Shown here in pieces: positions 41,992 through 52,543 of a stretch of DNA of 64,000 bases. A model generated the notes under the pieces. That model had not been told where the DNA came from. It did no database searches and saw only the letters and a program-made list of their open reading frames with translations. The translations under genes were made by a program, and so were the position numbers. The DNA is from an uncultured Eubacteriales bacterium (lineage in GTDB: Bacteria; Bacillota; Clostridia; Christensenellales; CAG-314): positions 86,751-150,750 of the forward strand of contig UQVY01000003.1 in assembly GCA_900544545.1 (NCBI GenBank). Reading direction: 5' to 3'. Every line of letters begins with the position of its first letter. The first letter of the stretch is position 1.

Positions 41992-43779
41992 TTATTTTCC
42001 GAGAAGCTTCTTAAGCTCTTCGAGAGTATCGGCGAAGGATTTAGCGACGATATCGAAAGGCTCGTTGGTCGTAAGGTCGACGCCCGCGACTTTAAGCTCG
42101 CTTACGGGGTCCATAGAGCAGCCGAGAGTCAGGAATTTCCTGTAATTCGCAACCGCGGACTTGCCTTCCCTGAGAATCTTTTCCGCAATGCAGACCGCGG
42201 AAATTATGCCCGTGGAGTACTTGTAAACGTAGAAGGCTCTGTAGAAATGAGGAACTCTCGCCCATTCGTAAGCGATTTCCTTGTTATGTCTGACAGCCTT
42301 GCCGTAATACTTCTTGTTGAGTTTGAGATATTCCTTGCAGAGGTTTTCGTAGGTAAGAGTTTCGCCCTTTTCTTCCATCGAGTGAGAGATATATTCGAAT
42401 TCGGCGAACATAGCCTGACGATACATCGTGGTTCTCAGCATATCGAGATAGAACGTAAGGAGATACTTTTTGACGTTGACGTCCTCGGTGGTGTTGAGGA
42501 GGTATTTGAGAAGAAGGACTTCGTTGCAGGTGGAAGCGACTTCGGCTACGAAAATCTTGTAATCCGCTTTGTCTTCGGGCTGCGTGCCGTTGCTGTAATA
42601 GCTGTGCATAGCGTGTCCCATTTCGTGAGCGATGGTGCTGATATCGTTGGTGGTCTGCTGATAGTTCAGAAGAACGAAGGGATGAACGCCCTGCATTCCG
42701 ATGGAATAAGCTCCGCTGCGTTTTCCGGGGGTTTCGTAAACGTCGATCCAGCGTTCCTTTCTCGCCTGTTCGAGAACCTTGACGTAATCCTTGCCGAGAG
42801 GAGCGAGAGCCTTCTTTACAAGGTCGTAAGCGTCGTCGAATTCGAGCTTGATATCCGCATTTTCAATCATCGGAACGTAAAGGTCGTACATATTGAGAGT
42901 TTTGAGCCCGAGGACTTCCTTTCTGAGCGCGATATAGTCGTGAAGAGGTTCGAGGTTCTTGTTTATACATCTGATGAGGTTTTCGTAAACCTTCTTGTCT
43001 ACGTCTTCGTAGAAAAGAGCCGATTCCATCGTGGAGCCGAATTTCCTCGTTCTTGCGCGGGTCCAGTCTACCTTGACCTGAGAAGCGTAAAGCGAGGAAA
43101 GGGTGTTGATAACGTCGATATAGCCCTTATAATACTTCTTGAAAGCGTCCGCGCGGACCTTCTGGTCGGGATTATGAAGAAGCTGGGAATACACTCCGTG
43201 GGAGAGCGGGACTTTCTTGCCGTCCACGGTAACCTTAGCCCATTTTATGTCGCCGTTGTCGAGTCTGTCGAAAGCGGCTTTGAAGTTTCCGAGAACGGAG
43301 GAGAAGGAAGCGATGATCCTTTCTTCTTCCGCGGAAAGAATATGGTCCTTTCCTTTAAGAATCATTTTAAGGGAAACGTCGTAATCGGAGAATCTCGGAT
43401 CGGCGATCATATCTTCGAGCGTTTCTTTGGAATTGGCGGAGATTTCGGGATCCGCGAAAGAGGTGGCTTCGCCAAGCTTGGCGAACATACTCATTACTCT
43501 TCCCCAACGGGTCTGAGCTTCGGTATTCTTGCTGTCTTCGTCCTGACCGAGGAAAGCGTAGAGATAAACCAGACCTATCTTTTTGTTGTGCTTGGTGTTG
43601 AAAAGAAGATATTCGAGAATGGTCTCTTTGTTGTTGAGTTTGCCTTTATAGGCAGCGAAAGCGGGAATGAGAGCCTCGATTTCCTTCAGGGCTTTTTCCC
43701 AGTCTTCGGGCGTTTTGAAAATAGCGGTTTTATCCCAGGTATATTGAGCGGGGATTTCGGATCTTTTGCTGTAACTCAT
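41992..43779 (-). CDS. pepF: Oligoendopeptidase F
   Basis: 595 residues, M3B zinc peptidase that cleaves short peptides in the cytoplasm. HEXXH is in TIAHEMGHAMHSYYS, the distal glutamate in FVAEVASTCNEVLL. The conserved GKRSGAYSIG and HPFVLLNYQQTT are also present. Start at 43779 by homology (MSYSKRSEIPAQYTWD); AGGAGG lies 13 bases upstream. It has its own promoter and terminator. Confidence 0.95.
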   Translation of the reverse strand: MSYSKRSEIPAQYTWDKTAIFKTPEDWEKALKEIEALIPAFAAYKGKLNNKETILEYLLFNTKHNKKIGLVYLYAFLGQDEDSKNTEAQTRWGRVMSMFAKLGEATSFADPEISANSKETLEDMIADPRFSDYDVSLKMILKGKDHILSAEEERIIASFSSVLGNFKAAFDRLDNGDIKWAKVTVDGKKVPLSHGVYSQLLHNPDQKVRADAFKKYYKGYIDVINTLSSLYASQVKVDWTRARTRKFGSTMESALFYEDVDKKVYENLIRCINKNLEPLHDYIALRKEVLGLKTLNMYDLYVPMIENADIKLEFDDAYDLVKKALAPLGKDYVKVLEQARKERWIDVYETPGKRSGAYSIGMQGVHPFVLLNYQQTTNDISTIAHEMGHAMHSYYSNGTQPEDKADYKIFVAEVASTCNEVLLLKYLLNTTEDVNVKKYLLTFYLDMLRTTMYRQAMFAEFEYISHSMEEKGETLTYENLCKEYLKLNKKYYGKAVRHNKEIAYEWARVPHFYRAFYVYKYSTGIISAVCIAEKILREGKSAVANYRKFLTLGCSMDPVSELKVAGVDLTTNEPFDIVAKSFADTLEELKKLLGK

Positions 43780-43821
43780 TAGATGACTTCTGCCTCCTGT
43801 GTTATTTACTGAGTCAACGAG

Positions 43822-43850
43822 ATTATAACACAAAAAATAAAGCTTCGCAA
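43822..43850 (-). promoter_or_regulatory. pepF promoter
   Basis: Minus strand TTGCGA, 17-bp spacer, TATAAT. Confidence 0.7.
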
Positions 43851-43974
43851 CTTTTTTTTACCGTCAAAAGCATAAAAATGCCTTTATACGGATTAAAAAA
43901 CGCGATTTTCGGGCGGGAACGAAAATCCTGCGCGCGGATTCGGGAAGCCAAAGGGGATTTTCGGTTAAGATAGT

Positions 43975-44160
43975 CCGAAAGGAAGATTGCGCTTTTTACC
44001 GTCAGAAGAAAGAGCCTGCGCGTTTCGTACTCACGAGAGGAAGGCTGCGCACGCTCGGACGGAGGCGGACGAGTTTCGCCGTCAGAAGAAAGAGCCGAGG
44101 TTTTCGGTTCGTCCGGAGAGGAAGCAAGGAGGTTTTACAGTCGGGAGGGGAAAGCCGACG
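43975..44160. repeat. Compound direct repeats upstream of rny
   Basis: GTCAGAAGAAAGAGCC occurs at 44001 and 44081 (80 bp apart), with a decayed third copy near 44140. GAGAGGAAG is also repeated between them. The 500-bp region between pepF and the rny promoter has no credible gene. Confidence 0.65.
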
Positions 44161-44273
44161 CTTTTTGCCGCGAAAGTCGCGATAAACGGTAAAAACCGCG
44201 TGAATCCGCACTTTTTCGGATTTTCGAGGCAGAGCGCCGCCTTCAAAAAAGCGTATGGATAGACATAAAACGA

Positions 44274-44302
44274 TTGACAAAATCCGCTATCTATACTAAA
44301 AT
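44274..44302 (+). promoter_or_regulatory. rny promoter
   Basis: TTGACA, 17-bp spacer, TAAAAT, 114 bp before the start; GGTTATCCTAATAACC in the leader (about 44314-44329) is a small inverted repeat. Confidence 0.8.
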
Positions 44303-44415
44303 TAAAGTATTGTGGGTTATCCTAATAACCCTCCGTGTCAATAATATCGACGGCGGACGGGCTTTTTGCTTTTAAAGCCGTCATATTCGGTGCGAATATA
44401 TCTGGAGGAAAAAAT

Positions 44416-46011
44416 ATGTTTTTCAACGTGATGCTCAGTGCAGGTCAGGTTTCGGTCTGGCTGGCCGTGGTTATCGGTATAGTGGGCATCGGTGTAGGTG
44501 TGGGCGTTTTGTATTTCGTGGAGAAATACGTCTTCACGAAAAGAGTCGAGGAAGCTAAAAAACGCGCAGATTCTATTATTGGTGTCGCTGAAGAAGAAGC
44601 GAGAAAAAGAAAAAAAGAGAAAATCATCGAAACTAAGGAAGAGGTGGAACAGCTCAAGCTCAACTTCGAGCTGGAGAGTAAGGAAAGGTCGAAGGAGCTT
44701 TCCAAAAAGGAGGACCGCCTCGTAGGAAGAGAAGCTACTCTCGATAAGAAAGAGGACGTTCTTACGAGAAAACAGGAGCAACTCGAACAGCAACAGAAAA
44801 CTCTTCAGAATCAGCAAGCCGAGCTTCAGCGGAAGCAGGCGGAAATGGAGAAATTCAACGAAAAGCTCAATTCCGAGCTTGAAAGAGTTTCGCAGATGAC
44901 AAAAGAGGAAGCGAAAGCCTCTCTCGTCGAAACGATTGTGTCCGACGCGAGAAAGGAAGCCGCGGTCATCGTCCGCGAAATCGAAAACGAAGCCAAGGAA
45001 AACGGCGAGAAACGAGCGAGAGAAATCATCGGCAGCGCGATCCAGAGATGCGCGGCGGATCAGGTTTCCGAAGCGACCATAACGACAATTCCGCTTCCCA
45101 ACGACGATATGAAGGGAAGACTCATAGGCCGCGAAGGAAGAAATATCAGAGCTATCGAAAACGCCACGGGAGTAGACCTTATCATCGACGATACGCCCGA
45201 AGTCGTCATTCTTTCGGGATTCGACCCCGTAAGAAGACAGATCGCGAGAATCACCGTCGAAAGACTTATTACCGACGGAAGAATCCACCCCGCAAGAATC
45301 GAAGAGATGGCGGAGAAGGTCAGAAAGGAGATGGACGTTACCATAAAGGAAGCCGGCGAAGCAGCCTCCTTCGATACGGGCGTCTTCGGACTTCATCCCG
45401 AAATAATCAAGCTTCTCGGACGGCTTAAATTCAGGACGAGTTACGGACAGAACGTCCTCAATCACTCCCTCGAGGTTTCCTATATAGCCGGAATGATGGC
45501 GGCGGAACTCGGAGTGGACGTTATGCTCGCGAAAAGAGCGGGACTTCTCCACGATATAGGCAAAGCCGTGGATCAGGAGGTCGAAGGCACGCACGTTCAG
45601 ATAGGAGCGGACCTCGCCAAAAAGTACCGCGAAAGCAAAGAGGTCGTCAACGCTATTATGGCGCACCACGGCGACGTCGATCCTATGACGGTGGAAGCCG
45701 TTCTCGTTGCGGCGGCGGACGCGGTTTCGGGCGCAAGACCGGGCGCAAGACGCGAGACTATCGAGAATTACGTCAAGCGGCTCGAAAAGCTCGAGGAGAT
45801 CGCGAGCGACTTCAACGGAGTCCAGAAGGTTTACGCTCTTCAGGCGGGCAGAGAGGTCAGAGTTATCGTAAAGCCCGAGGTAGTAAACGACCCGACTATG
45901 GTCCTTCTCGCAAAAGACATCGCCAAGAAGATCGAAAGCGAAATGGAATATCCCGGACAGATAAAGGTCAACGTTATCAGGGAAACGAGAAGCGTCGAAT
46001 ACGCGAAATAA
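44416..46011 (+). CDS. rny: Ribonuclease Y
   Basis: 531 residues, the membrane-bound endoribonuclease that starts mRNA decay in Firmicutes. N-terminal membrane helix (about 12-33), long coiled coil (about 40-185, rich in E, K, Q), KH domain ([17 protein letters not shown]), and HD domain ([32 protein letters not shown]). GGAGG precedes the ATG at 44416; an in-frame ATG at 44335 lacks one. Confidence 0.96.
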   Translation: MFFNVMLSAGQVSVWLAVVIGIVGIGVGVGVLYFVEKYVFTKRVEEAKKRADSIIGVAEEEARKRKKEKIIETKEEVEQLKLNFELESKERSKELSKKEDRLVGREATLDKKEDVLTRKQEQLEQQQKTLQNQQAELQRKQAEMEKFNEKLNSELERVSQMTKEEAKASLVETIVSDARKEAAVIVREIENEAKENGEKRAREIIGSAIQRCAADQVSEATITTIPLPNDDMKGRLIGREGRNIRAIENATGVDLIIDDTPEVVILSGFDPVRRQIARITVERLITDGRIHPARIEEMAEKVRKEMDVTIKEAGEAASFDTGVFGLHPEIIKLLGRLKFRTSYGQNVLNHSLEVSYIAGMMAAELGVDVMLAKRAGLLHDIGKAVDQEVEGTHVQIGADLAKKYRESKEVVNAIMAHHGDVDPMTVEAVLVAAADAVSGARPGARRETIENYVKRLEKLEEIASDFNGVQKVYALQAGREVRVIVKPEVVNDPTMVLLAKDIAKKIESEMEYPGQIKVNVIRETRSVEYAK

Positions 46012-46076
46012 AGCCGGGAAACGAAATATCGGTCGGATATCGCAAATCGCGGAAAAGACCTGTAAAAACGAATATA

Positions 46077-46112
46077 AAGCCTGCGGAGAGCCAAAAATCC
46101 GCGGGCTTTTTT
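46077..46112 (+). terminator. rny terminator
   Basis: Stem AAGCCTGCGGA/TCCGCGGGCTT (one G-U), 10-nt loop, T tract. Confidence 0.88.
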
Positions 46113-46153
46113 CAAAAAAGAAAAAATCAGGGCGTAAATAAACCTATATACGA

Positions 46154-46182
46154 TTGACAAAAAACGCCGCCGATAGTATAAT
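46154..46182 (+). promoter_or_regulatory. tRNA-Trp promoter
   Basis: Consensus TTGACA, 17-bp spacer, TATAAT, ten bases before the tRNA. Confidence 0.9.
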
Positions 46183-46191
46183 GAAGCGAGT

Positions 46192-46266
46192 AGGGGAGTG
46201 GCTCAACGGTAGAGTAGCGGTCTCCAAAACCGTAGGTTGCGTGTTCGAATCGCGTCTCCCCTGCCA
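46192..46266 (+). tRNA. tRNA-Trp (CCA)
   Basis: 75 nt. Acceptor AGGGGAG/CTCCCCT, anticodon stem GCGGT/ACCGT with loop CTCCAAA (anticodon CCA), T-arm GCGTG-TTCGAAT-CGCGT, discriminator G, CCA encoded. Confidence 0.96.
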
Positions 46267-46272
46267 TAGACG

Positions 46273-46304
46273 CGGATTATCCGAGAGGATAGTCCGTTTT
46301 TTTT
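46273..46304 (+). terminator. tRNA-Trp terminator
   Basis: Stem CGGATTATCC/GGATAGTCCG (one G-U), loop GAGA, eight T. Confidence 0.9.
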
Positions 46305-46413
46305 GCGTTAAAGGCGTTGCCGGTATCGTTATCAGAACGAAGAAGGCGGAACAGCCTGTCGGCGTCCCGCCCTGTTAAGAAGGAGTACTATGCGTTACTC
46401 CGTATCGCAATTG

Positions 46414-49400
46414 CTATTTTTCGATTGCAAACATAAATCTGAAGATATAGTTTCTGAGATAAGTAGCATTTTCGGGGAATATCGCCTTTATAGAAGGCTT
46501 GGTTTCGATATCGAATTCGCCGAAGTTCGCATAAAACATAGTCTTTTCCGCGTTGTATTCGCATTCGAACCTCGGAGCCGTTTCCGAACGGAAAGTAACG
46601 GTTTCCAGCCCGCAGCCGAAGAACGCTTCCGCGCCTATCGATTTAAGCGTGGAGGGAAGTTCGAGATTGGTTATTTTTGCATTTTTGAAGGCGTACGGAG
46701 CGATTCTCGTAATCCCTTCGGGAATAACGAGCGTTTCGATTTCGTCGCCGATATAGTCGTATATTACGTTGCCCCTTGTATTCATAACGAAATCGCCTTC
46801 AACTTTGAAAAATTCGTTTTTATTTACCGCAATGTCTGTTATTGCAGTATTCCTGAATACGTAAGAGTAATCAAAAATATTCGTTCCCGACGCTATCGTA
46901 AGCTTTTCGACATTCATTTCCGCAAAAGCGTGAGTTCCTATAAACCGTATACGGTCGGTAAGGTTGATTTCCTTAAGTCCCGAACGGAAAAACGCGTATC
47001 TGCCGATTTCGCATACGTCGGAAAAATCGATTTTTTCGAGGCTTCCGGCCATTTCGAAGGCATATTCGATTATTTCGGTTACCGACAAGGGAACTATGAA
47101 TTCTCGTCTGTCGCCGGCGGAATTGTACTTATAAAGAATGGTCTCGTCCTTATTGTAAAGAACGTTTTCCTTAGCCGAAAGTATCGGGTTTCCTTCGGCT
47201 ACGGCTATTTCCTTAAATGTTTTAACGCCGTAAAGGACCGTAAGCGGATTGAATATTGCCGCAGACTCGGGAATCTTTATCGATTCGAGAGACGTATTCA
47301 TAAAGGCGTAATTCTTAACCGCCGTAAGAGATTCGGGAAGATTTACGTTTTTAAGATTGCCGCACTCCGCGAAAGCATAGGTATCGATTATTTCAAGATT
47401 ATCTCCTATCACGACTTTCGTCAGATTTTTACAACCGTAAAAAGCATAATTTCCGATATAAGTCACCGCGTCGGGTATGATAATTTCTTCGAAGCCGCAC
47501 TTGTAGAATGCGTAATCGCCGATTTCCTCTATATTGCCTTTGAATTCAATCGATTTCAGTCCGGTGAAGCCCTTGAACGCATACATCGGTATATTCTTTA
47601 TCGATTCGGGAATGACCACGCCCTTAAGCAGAGGCTTTACTTCGTTTTCAAGAGGAGGATGCCAGCTGCTGAGCGAGGAAGTAATAACGTTTTCTTCTAT
47701 GGAGTACGTGAAAGTCTGACCTTCAAGACTGTCTTGCGAAGAACCGAACTGACCGTTTTCGAGAGTAGTTACCGTATCGGGGATTTCGAGAATTCCGTCG
47801 TAATCCCATCCGGAAGGAACGAACATCTTCGTTTTTTCGTTGTCGTAGACGATTTTGGTTTCTTCGTCGAAAATAAGATATTCGTTATCTTCGGATACGG
47901 TGAAGTTTTTGAGATTCGGACAGCCTCCGAAGGGGAAGTGGTTGATTTTACCGATATTTTTATGGAAGACCACTTCCGAAAGATTTGGACAATTGGAGAA
48001 ATTCGTGCCTATTATTTCGCCTACGTTTCCGTAGAAATGCACGGATTTCATTCCACAGTCGGAAAAGCTGAATTCCGGCCAGTAGTTGGAACCGATAACT
48101 TTGACGTCGCCGTAGAAATTGACGTATTCAAGATTGTGAGCGGAAGTGAACTGACTGCCGTCAATAGCTCCGTCGATATTTCCGTAGAAATCTATTGTTT
48201 TCAATTCGGGAGTATAGTCCATAACAAAATAGAATCGGTTGATATTTGCCCGACAAGTGAAATGTTCGATATTGAGATTTTTGCCAAAACTTTCCGAGCC
48301 CATCGCTACTACGGCGCCGTTTTCGTTTGCGGGCAACTCCACGTTCCTGAGATCGCACCAGCTGAAGCACGACAGATTCCATTCGGTAATTTTTGTCATT
48401 TCGACGAAATTTACTTCCGTGAGCGACAAGCAGCCGTGTGCAAAGTAGTTTGCAAGTTTGGTAAGATTGGGTGAAATCCTGAGCTTCTCGAGTCCTTCGC
48501 ACCTTATAACCGGCTGAGAACCGACCGACGTAAATCCGTCAGGCATATAGAATTCTTTGATTTTGGGCGAGAAAGCTATGGCTTGCGTCGGGAACACACC
48601 TTTCGATGTAGACGGGAAGGTAACCCTTTCAAGGTCGGGACATTCGCAGAAAATACTGCTTCCGAAAGTTTCGCCGCCTTCGGGAATATCGCATTCGATG
48701 AGTCCGCTGGCGCGGAAACAGTTTGCTCCGTAGACTCTGAGCGTAGACGGAAGACTTACGGATTTAAGCGCCGAACACTGATAGAAGCAGGTATTTCCGA
48801 GAGTTTCGACGCCTTGCGGAATCGTTACGCCCGTAATATCTTTTCTTGCCCTGAATACGTCTACGGTACCGAGTATAGACGTGATACCGATATCTTCGGG
48901 AATAACCACGTATCCGCCCGGTCCTTCGTATCTGACGAGTTCGCCGTTGTCGTTGACCGTAAATTTATGTTCGCCGCTTTCGTAGACGCTGTTTACCTGC
49001 GATGAGGGAACCGCCTTATAGGTGAGAGCCTCTATTTCCGAAAGAACGTATGTCCTTATGACGTCTTCGGGTGCTCCTTTGTCGAATCGGATACCTCTTT
49101 CCGATTCAAGTCGATTTCTGATTGCGTCGAAATCGTATTTGTCGGGAATGCCGTTCATTTCGTCGGATGCGTTTTCGGTACGGATATATCCGGAGAAATC
49201 GCCTATATGATAAATGCTCTGATTCTGTGCGCAATCACTGAAAGCTACGTAAAACTGTCCGTCTTTCATTCCCGGGATGTAATCCGTAACGTCGAGCGTT
49301 ATAGTGTTAATCTGTCCTTGTACGTAATTATTTACCGGAAGCGCAAAATTAGTAAGCAGGGAAAGATCCTCCGAATCTTCGCCCGGCGTACAGAGAAGAA

Positions 49401-52400
49401 GATTGTCGAGAATATGGTTGTCGTAAACATCCATATCCACAAGTATTCTGTCGTTTTCCTCCCGAACTTCCGCCTTTTCGAGTACAGGCTTTTCGAAATC
49501 GAGATATATCGGGAATTCAAGCCTTCTGTGGCTGTTTTTGCCCTCTGTGTCAAGATATGCGTCCACCGAAAGAATAAGCCTTTGGTTACTCGAGAAGTCG
49601 TATGTTTCGAGCAGGTCTCCTATGTTCAAATCGTGACCGGCAACTACAATTTGTTGAGAACTTGCGTTATAGTACATCTTACGTACGTTGTAATCGTGGT
49701 AAGTGAAGTAGGTGTATCCGGTCTCCTCATCTGTAAGATTGTATTCCATATAGGATATGTTTCTGAAATCGGCGAGATAAATTGCGTAAATGCTGCCTAC
49801 ACCGTCTTCGTCGCAGGTAAGAGCTATTCTGTCGTAACTTGCCTCGGGAACTTCCTCGTCGGGATTTTCCGGAGTAAAGAAGGAATACGTTCCCATCGGA
49901 TAATACTGATCATATCTTCCGAATATACCGTAAACGGTACTGCCGTAAACTGCGGGTTCTTTATTGTCGTAAGCCGTAACGTCGAATATAGGTGCGTCGG
50001 TCCAGTCTCCGTAGAATCCGAGGAAAGGTATGGACAAATCGATATCCGTACCGTTTTCCGCCCGAAGGAACGCAAAACCTTCGACGTACATTCCGTTTTC
50101 AAAACCATTATCGAGATATTGTTTTTCGTCGTCGCTGAGCGTTATTACGATGGTAACCGAGGCGGTCTCGCCCGCTTCCAGAATAATAACTCCGTTACTT
50201 ATCGCATCGGACGACACTTTGACCGTTCCTTTATCGAGAGGATACGAACGCAGAGCGAGAGTCCCGTTGTCGTTAAGAGTTTCGGTAAACGACGAAACTT
50301 CCGGGCGATAGGAAAGAGTATTGTCTCCGAAATTGGTAACGTTGAATCTCAGAGTATATACGCCGTCGCGATTTTTGTCATCGCCCAGCTCGAGCTTCGT
50401 TCTCGACGATCCCGTTACCCATAAGTAAGCGTCGGTTTCGATTGCCCGCTTTACATCGGCTATGCCTGCACCCTGAGCTCTCGGACTTGCAAGATTTCCT
50501 CCGGCGTCAAGAGTCTGAACAGCCGTACTCTGTACGAGTCTGTAACAAAGATTTCTTACTTCAAGCTCGGTTGCGGCCGGGAACCTTTCTTTGACGTATT
50601 GCTTCACGGTCGTGATAAGTCCGGTAAGATTCGGAGATGCCATACTCGTGCCGCTGAGATAAGCGTAGCTTCCTCCCGAATAACCTTTAGGCATAGCGGA
50701 ATAGATACTGCCGCCGGGAGCGGTTATATCGGGTTTAAGTTTAAGGTCGGAAAGAGGCCCCCAGGAAGAGAAAGAAGAAATTATATTTACCGAAAGATCT
50801 TTTTCGAAAACTACTTTCGTCGTGTTTTCGAGTCTTTTCCCGTCGATTTGCTGTACCGTTATCGTCGGAATAACGAGGTCGGTTATCTGTGCGTTGATTA
50901 TGCCGGCTTCGTTATTGCGGATAATGCACAGTACCGCACCTTTTTCGGACGCAATCGCCTGTTTCTCCTCGAAAGATATCTCTCCTCTCGTCACAAGAAC
51001 CGCCTTGCCCGTTACGTCAAGACCTTCGTAATCATCGACCTGCCCAAATCCGGGGACGACGACAAGTTCCAATTCCCGACGCTCTTTTTCACCGAGAATC
51101 ATACCCATCACGTCGAACCCTTCGGATTCTGCGGGTGCAACAGCCGGACGATAAGTAACCGCCGAACCGTCGGCATAAAAAATACCCGTCGGAACTCTGT
51201 CGACGCTTGCTATCGCATACGCCGCGTCATACGAGCCGGGAGAGCTGATAAGACCGGAATCGGGATTGCCCGAATAAATAAAACCGTCCGCATACGTCAA
51301 AGACGTGTTTGTTTCGTTGCCGGCCGCGCAGCATACGAGTATACCGAGTTTTTCGAGTTTGGAGTACATTTCGTTCACGAAAAACAGGTCGGCGTTTCTT
51401 TCGCAAGTGAAGCCTGCGGTCGATCCGAGACTCATATTAAGAGCGTCTACGCCGAGATACGCGCAATCTCCGAGAGCCGCGATGATATCAACGGTTTCTG
51501 CTCCGCCGGAATAATCTCCGAACACTTTCATAAATGCAAGCTGGGCGTTCGGCGCGGAACCGCGGATATTTTCGTCGTTGCCTACGGCTATACCCGAAAC
51601 GTGAGTTCCGTGAAATGTGGAAAAGTAGTTTATGCTTGTACTGTCGGTAAGTACGTCGGCGTCGCGGTCGGCATAATCGAACTGAAACGGAATCTTTGCC
51701 GATTTATAAATATTATCCGCGGTGAAACTTTCTCCGAGAGAGGAAACGCCCCAGATTCCGTTTATCGTTTTTTCCACGTCGGAATAGGTAAGATTCTGTT
51801 TTTCGGGCATTACCTGAAACGCCGAATGATTATAGTCAAGTCCGTTGTCCAGAACTGCAATGAGCATTCCGTCGCCTTTATAGTCCGGATGAGAAGCGAA
51901 TATTCCCGAATCGTTCATCATTTCGGCTATATCCTCGAAAGAAGCGTCGCTCTGAGCGTATTTTTCGGAAATTATGACTCTTTCTACGTCGGGCAGGGCT
52001 TCGATTTCCCGTATGTCCCCGTAACGTATTTCTGCCGCAAATCCCGATAAAAGCGAAGTATACGAGTGCGAAAATTCGATATCGGAATCGAGAATTTTCA
52101 TAAGAGCCATAATTTCTTTCTGCCGTTCGACAAGTCGGGAAGCGGCTTCCGCGGCTTCGTCCGTAAGTGCGTAATCACTGAATTTACCGGTTATTTTTCC
52201 GTCAAGGTAAATGTCGGAAACGGATTTACCTTTCGTTTGAACGATTACCCAGATTCTGTCGTCCGATTTCAGCGACATCGCGTCTGAATTCAATTCGCCG
52301 ACGCTTTCGATAACCGCAGGATTAGTATATGCGTTTACCCGACTCGGCGTAAGACGGATTACTTCGCTGCGTTCGGGAGTCGGTGTGACGACTCCGAAAC

Positions 52401-52464
52401 ATCCTGCAAGAATTATCGTTGTAGCAAGAATAAGTATCACGAGAAATGATTTTGTTTTTGTCAT
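46414..52464 (-). CDS. Subtilase lipoprotein with long leucine-rich (BspA-like) C-terminal region
   Basis: 2,016 residues. A lipoprotein signal ends in IILAGC with the lipid-bearing C22. The S8 catalytic triad is D206 (AVLDNGLD), H285 (FHGTHVSG) and S607 (LSGTSMASP), with oxyanion N383 (AAGNETN). A PA-type insert lies at about 450-550, then Fn3-like domains (to about 1,200). The last 800 residues are tandem LRR_5/BspA repeats such as (I)P-x-x-V-x-x-L/I-x-x-x-A-F-x-x-C-x-x-L. It would sit on the outside of the cell, held by lipid, as a protein-binding protease. AAGGAG precedes the chosen ATG; the longer frame to 52524 is unsupported. It follows a MarR gene in the same direction. Confidence 0.85.
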   Translation of the reverse strand: MTKTKSFLVILILATTIILAGCFGVVTPTPERSEVIRLTPSRVNAYTNPAVIESVGELNSDAMSLKSDDRIWVIVQTKGKSVSDIYLDGKITGKFSDYALTDEAAEAASRLVERQKEIMALMKILDSDIEFSHSYTSLLSGFAAEIRYGDIREIEALPDVERVIISEKYAQSDASFEDIAEMMNDSGIFASHPDYKGDGMLIAVLDNGLDYNHSAFQVMPEKQNLTYSDVEKTINGIWGVSSLGESFTADNIYKSAKIPFQFDYADRDADVLTDSTSINYFSTFHGTHVSGIAVGNDENIRGSAPNAQLAFMKVFGDYSGGAETVDIIAALGDCAYLGVDALNMSLGSTAGFTCERNADLFFVNEMYSKLEKLGILVCCAAGNETNTSLTYADGFIYSGNPDSGLISSPGSYDAAYAIASVDRVPTGIFYADGSAVTYRPAVAPAESEGFDVMGMILGEKERRELELVVVPGFGQVDDYEGLDVTGKAVLVTRGEISFEEKQAIASEKGAVLCIIRNNEAGIINAQITDLVIPTITVQQIDGKRLENTTKVVFEKDLSVNIISSFSSWGPLSDLKLKPDITAPGGSIYSAMPKGYSGGSYAYLSGTSMASPNLTGLITTVKQYVKERFPAATELEVRNLCYRLVQSTAVQTLDAGGNLASPRAQGAGIADVKRAIETDAYLWVTGSSRTKLELGDDKNRDGVYTLRFNVTNFGDNTLSYRPEVSSFTETLNDNGTLALRSYPLDKGTVKVSSDAISNGVIILEAGETASVTIVITLSDDEKQYLDNGFENGMYVEGFAFLRAENGTDIDLSIPFLGFYGDWTDAPIFDVTAYDNKEPAVYGSTVYGIFGRYDQYYPMGTYSFFTPENPDEEVPEASYDRIALTCDEDGVGSIYAIYLADFRNISYMEYNLTDEETGYTYFTYHDYNVRKMYYNASSQQIVVAGHDLNIGDLLETYDFSSNQRLILSVDAYLDTEGKNSHRRLEFPIYLDFEKPVLEKAEVREENDRILVDMDVYDNHILDNLLLCTPGEDSEDLSLLTNFALPVNNYVQGQINTITLDVTDYIPGMKDGQFYVAFSDCAQNQSIYHIGDFSGYIRTENASDEMNGIPDKYDFDAIRNRLESERGIRFDKGAPEDVIRTYVLSEIEALTYKAVPSSQVNSVYESGEHKFTVNDNGELVRYEGPGGYVVIPEDIGITSILGTVDVFRARKDITGVTIPQGVETLGNTCFYQCSALKSVSLPSTLRVYGANCFRASGLIECDIPEGGETFGSSIFCECPDLERVTFPSTSKGVFPTQAIAFSPKIKEFYMPDGFTSVGSQPVIRCEGLEKLRISPNLTKLANYFAHGCLSLTEVNFVEMTKITEWNLSCFSWCDLRNVELPANENGAVVAMGSESFGKNLNIEHFTCRANINRFYFVMDYTPELKTIDFYGNIDGAIDGSQFTSAHNLEYVNFYGDVKVIGSNYWPEFSFSDCGMKSVHFYGNVGEIIGTNFSNCPNLSEVVFHKNIGKINHFPFGGCPNLKNFTVSEDNEYLIFDEETKIVYDNEKTKMFVPSGWDYDGILEIPDTVTTLENGQFGSSQDSLEGQTFTYSIEENVITSSLSSWHPPLENEVKPLLKGVVIPESIKNIPMYAFKGFTGLKSIEFKGNIEEIGDYAFYKCGFEEIIIPDAVTYIGNYAFYGCKNLTKVVIGDNLEIIDTYAFAECGNLKNVNLPESLTAVKNYAFMNTSLESIKIPESAAIFNPLTVLYGVKTFKEIAVAEGNPILSAKENVLYNKDETILYKYNSAGDRREFIVPLSVTEIIEYAFEMAGSLEKIDFSDVCEIGRYAFFRSGLKEINLTDRIRFIGTHAFAEMNVEKLTIASGTNIFDYSYVFRNTAITDIAVNKNEFFKVEGDFVMNTRGNVIYDYIGDEIETLVIPEGITRIAPYAFKNAKITNLELPSTLKSIGAEAFFGCGLETVTFRSETAPRFECEYNAEKTMFYANFGEFDIETKPSIKAIFPENATYLRNYIFRFMFAIEK

Positions 52465-52543
52465 TGTGCATTCTCCTTCTGTTACTGCTAAATCGTAAAA
52501 AACCGCTGCTCCTGAACCGTGCATTGCGGCTTATAAGTCGTTC

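Noticed and set aside
42247..43782. 511-residue plus-strand frame opposite pepF
   Set aside because: Antisense to a certain gene with HEXXH; composition (F, V, E rich) is that of a shadow frame.
46390..52050. Several long plus-strand frames opposite the subtilase
   Set aside because: No ribosome sites or domains; all are shadows of the large protease frame.
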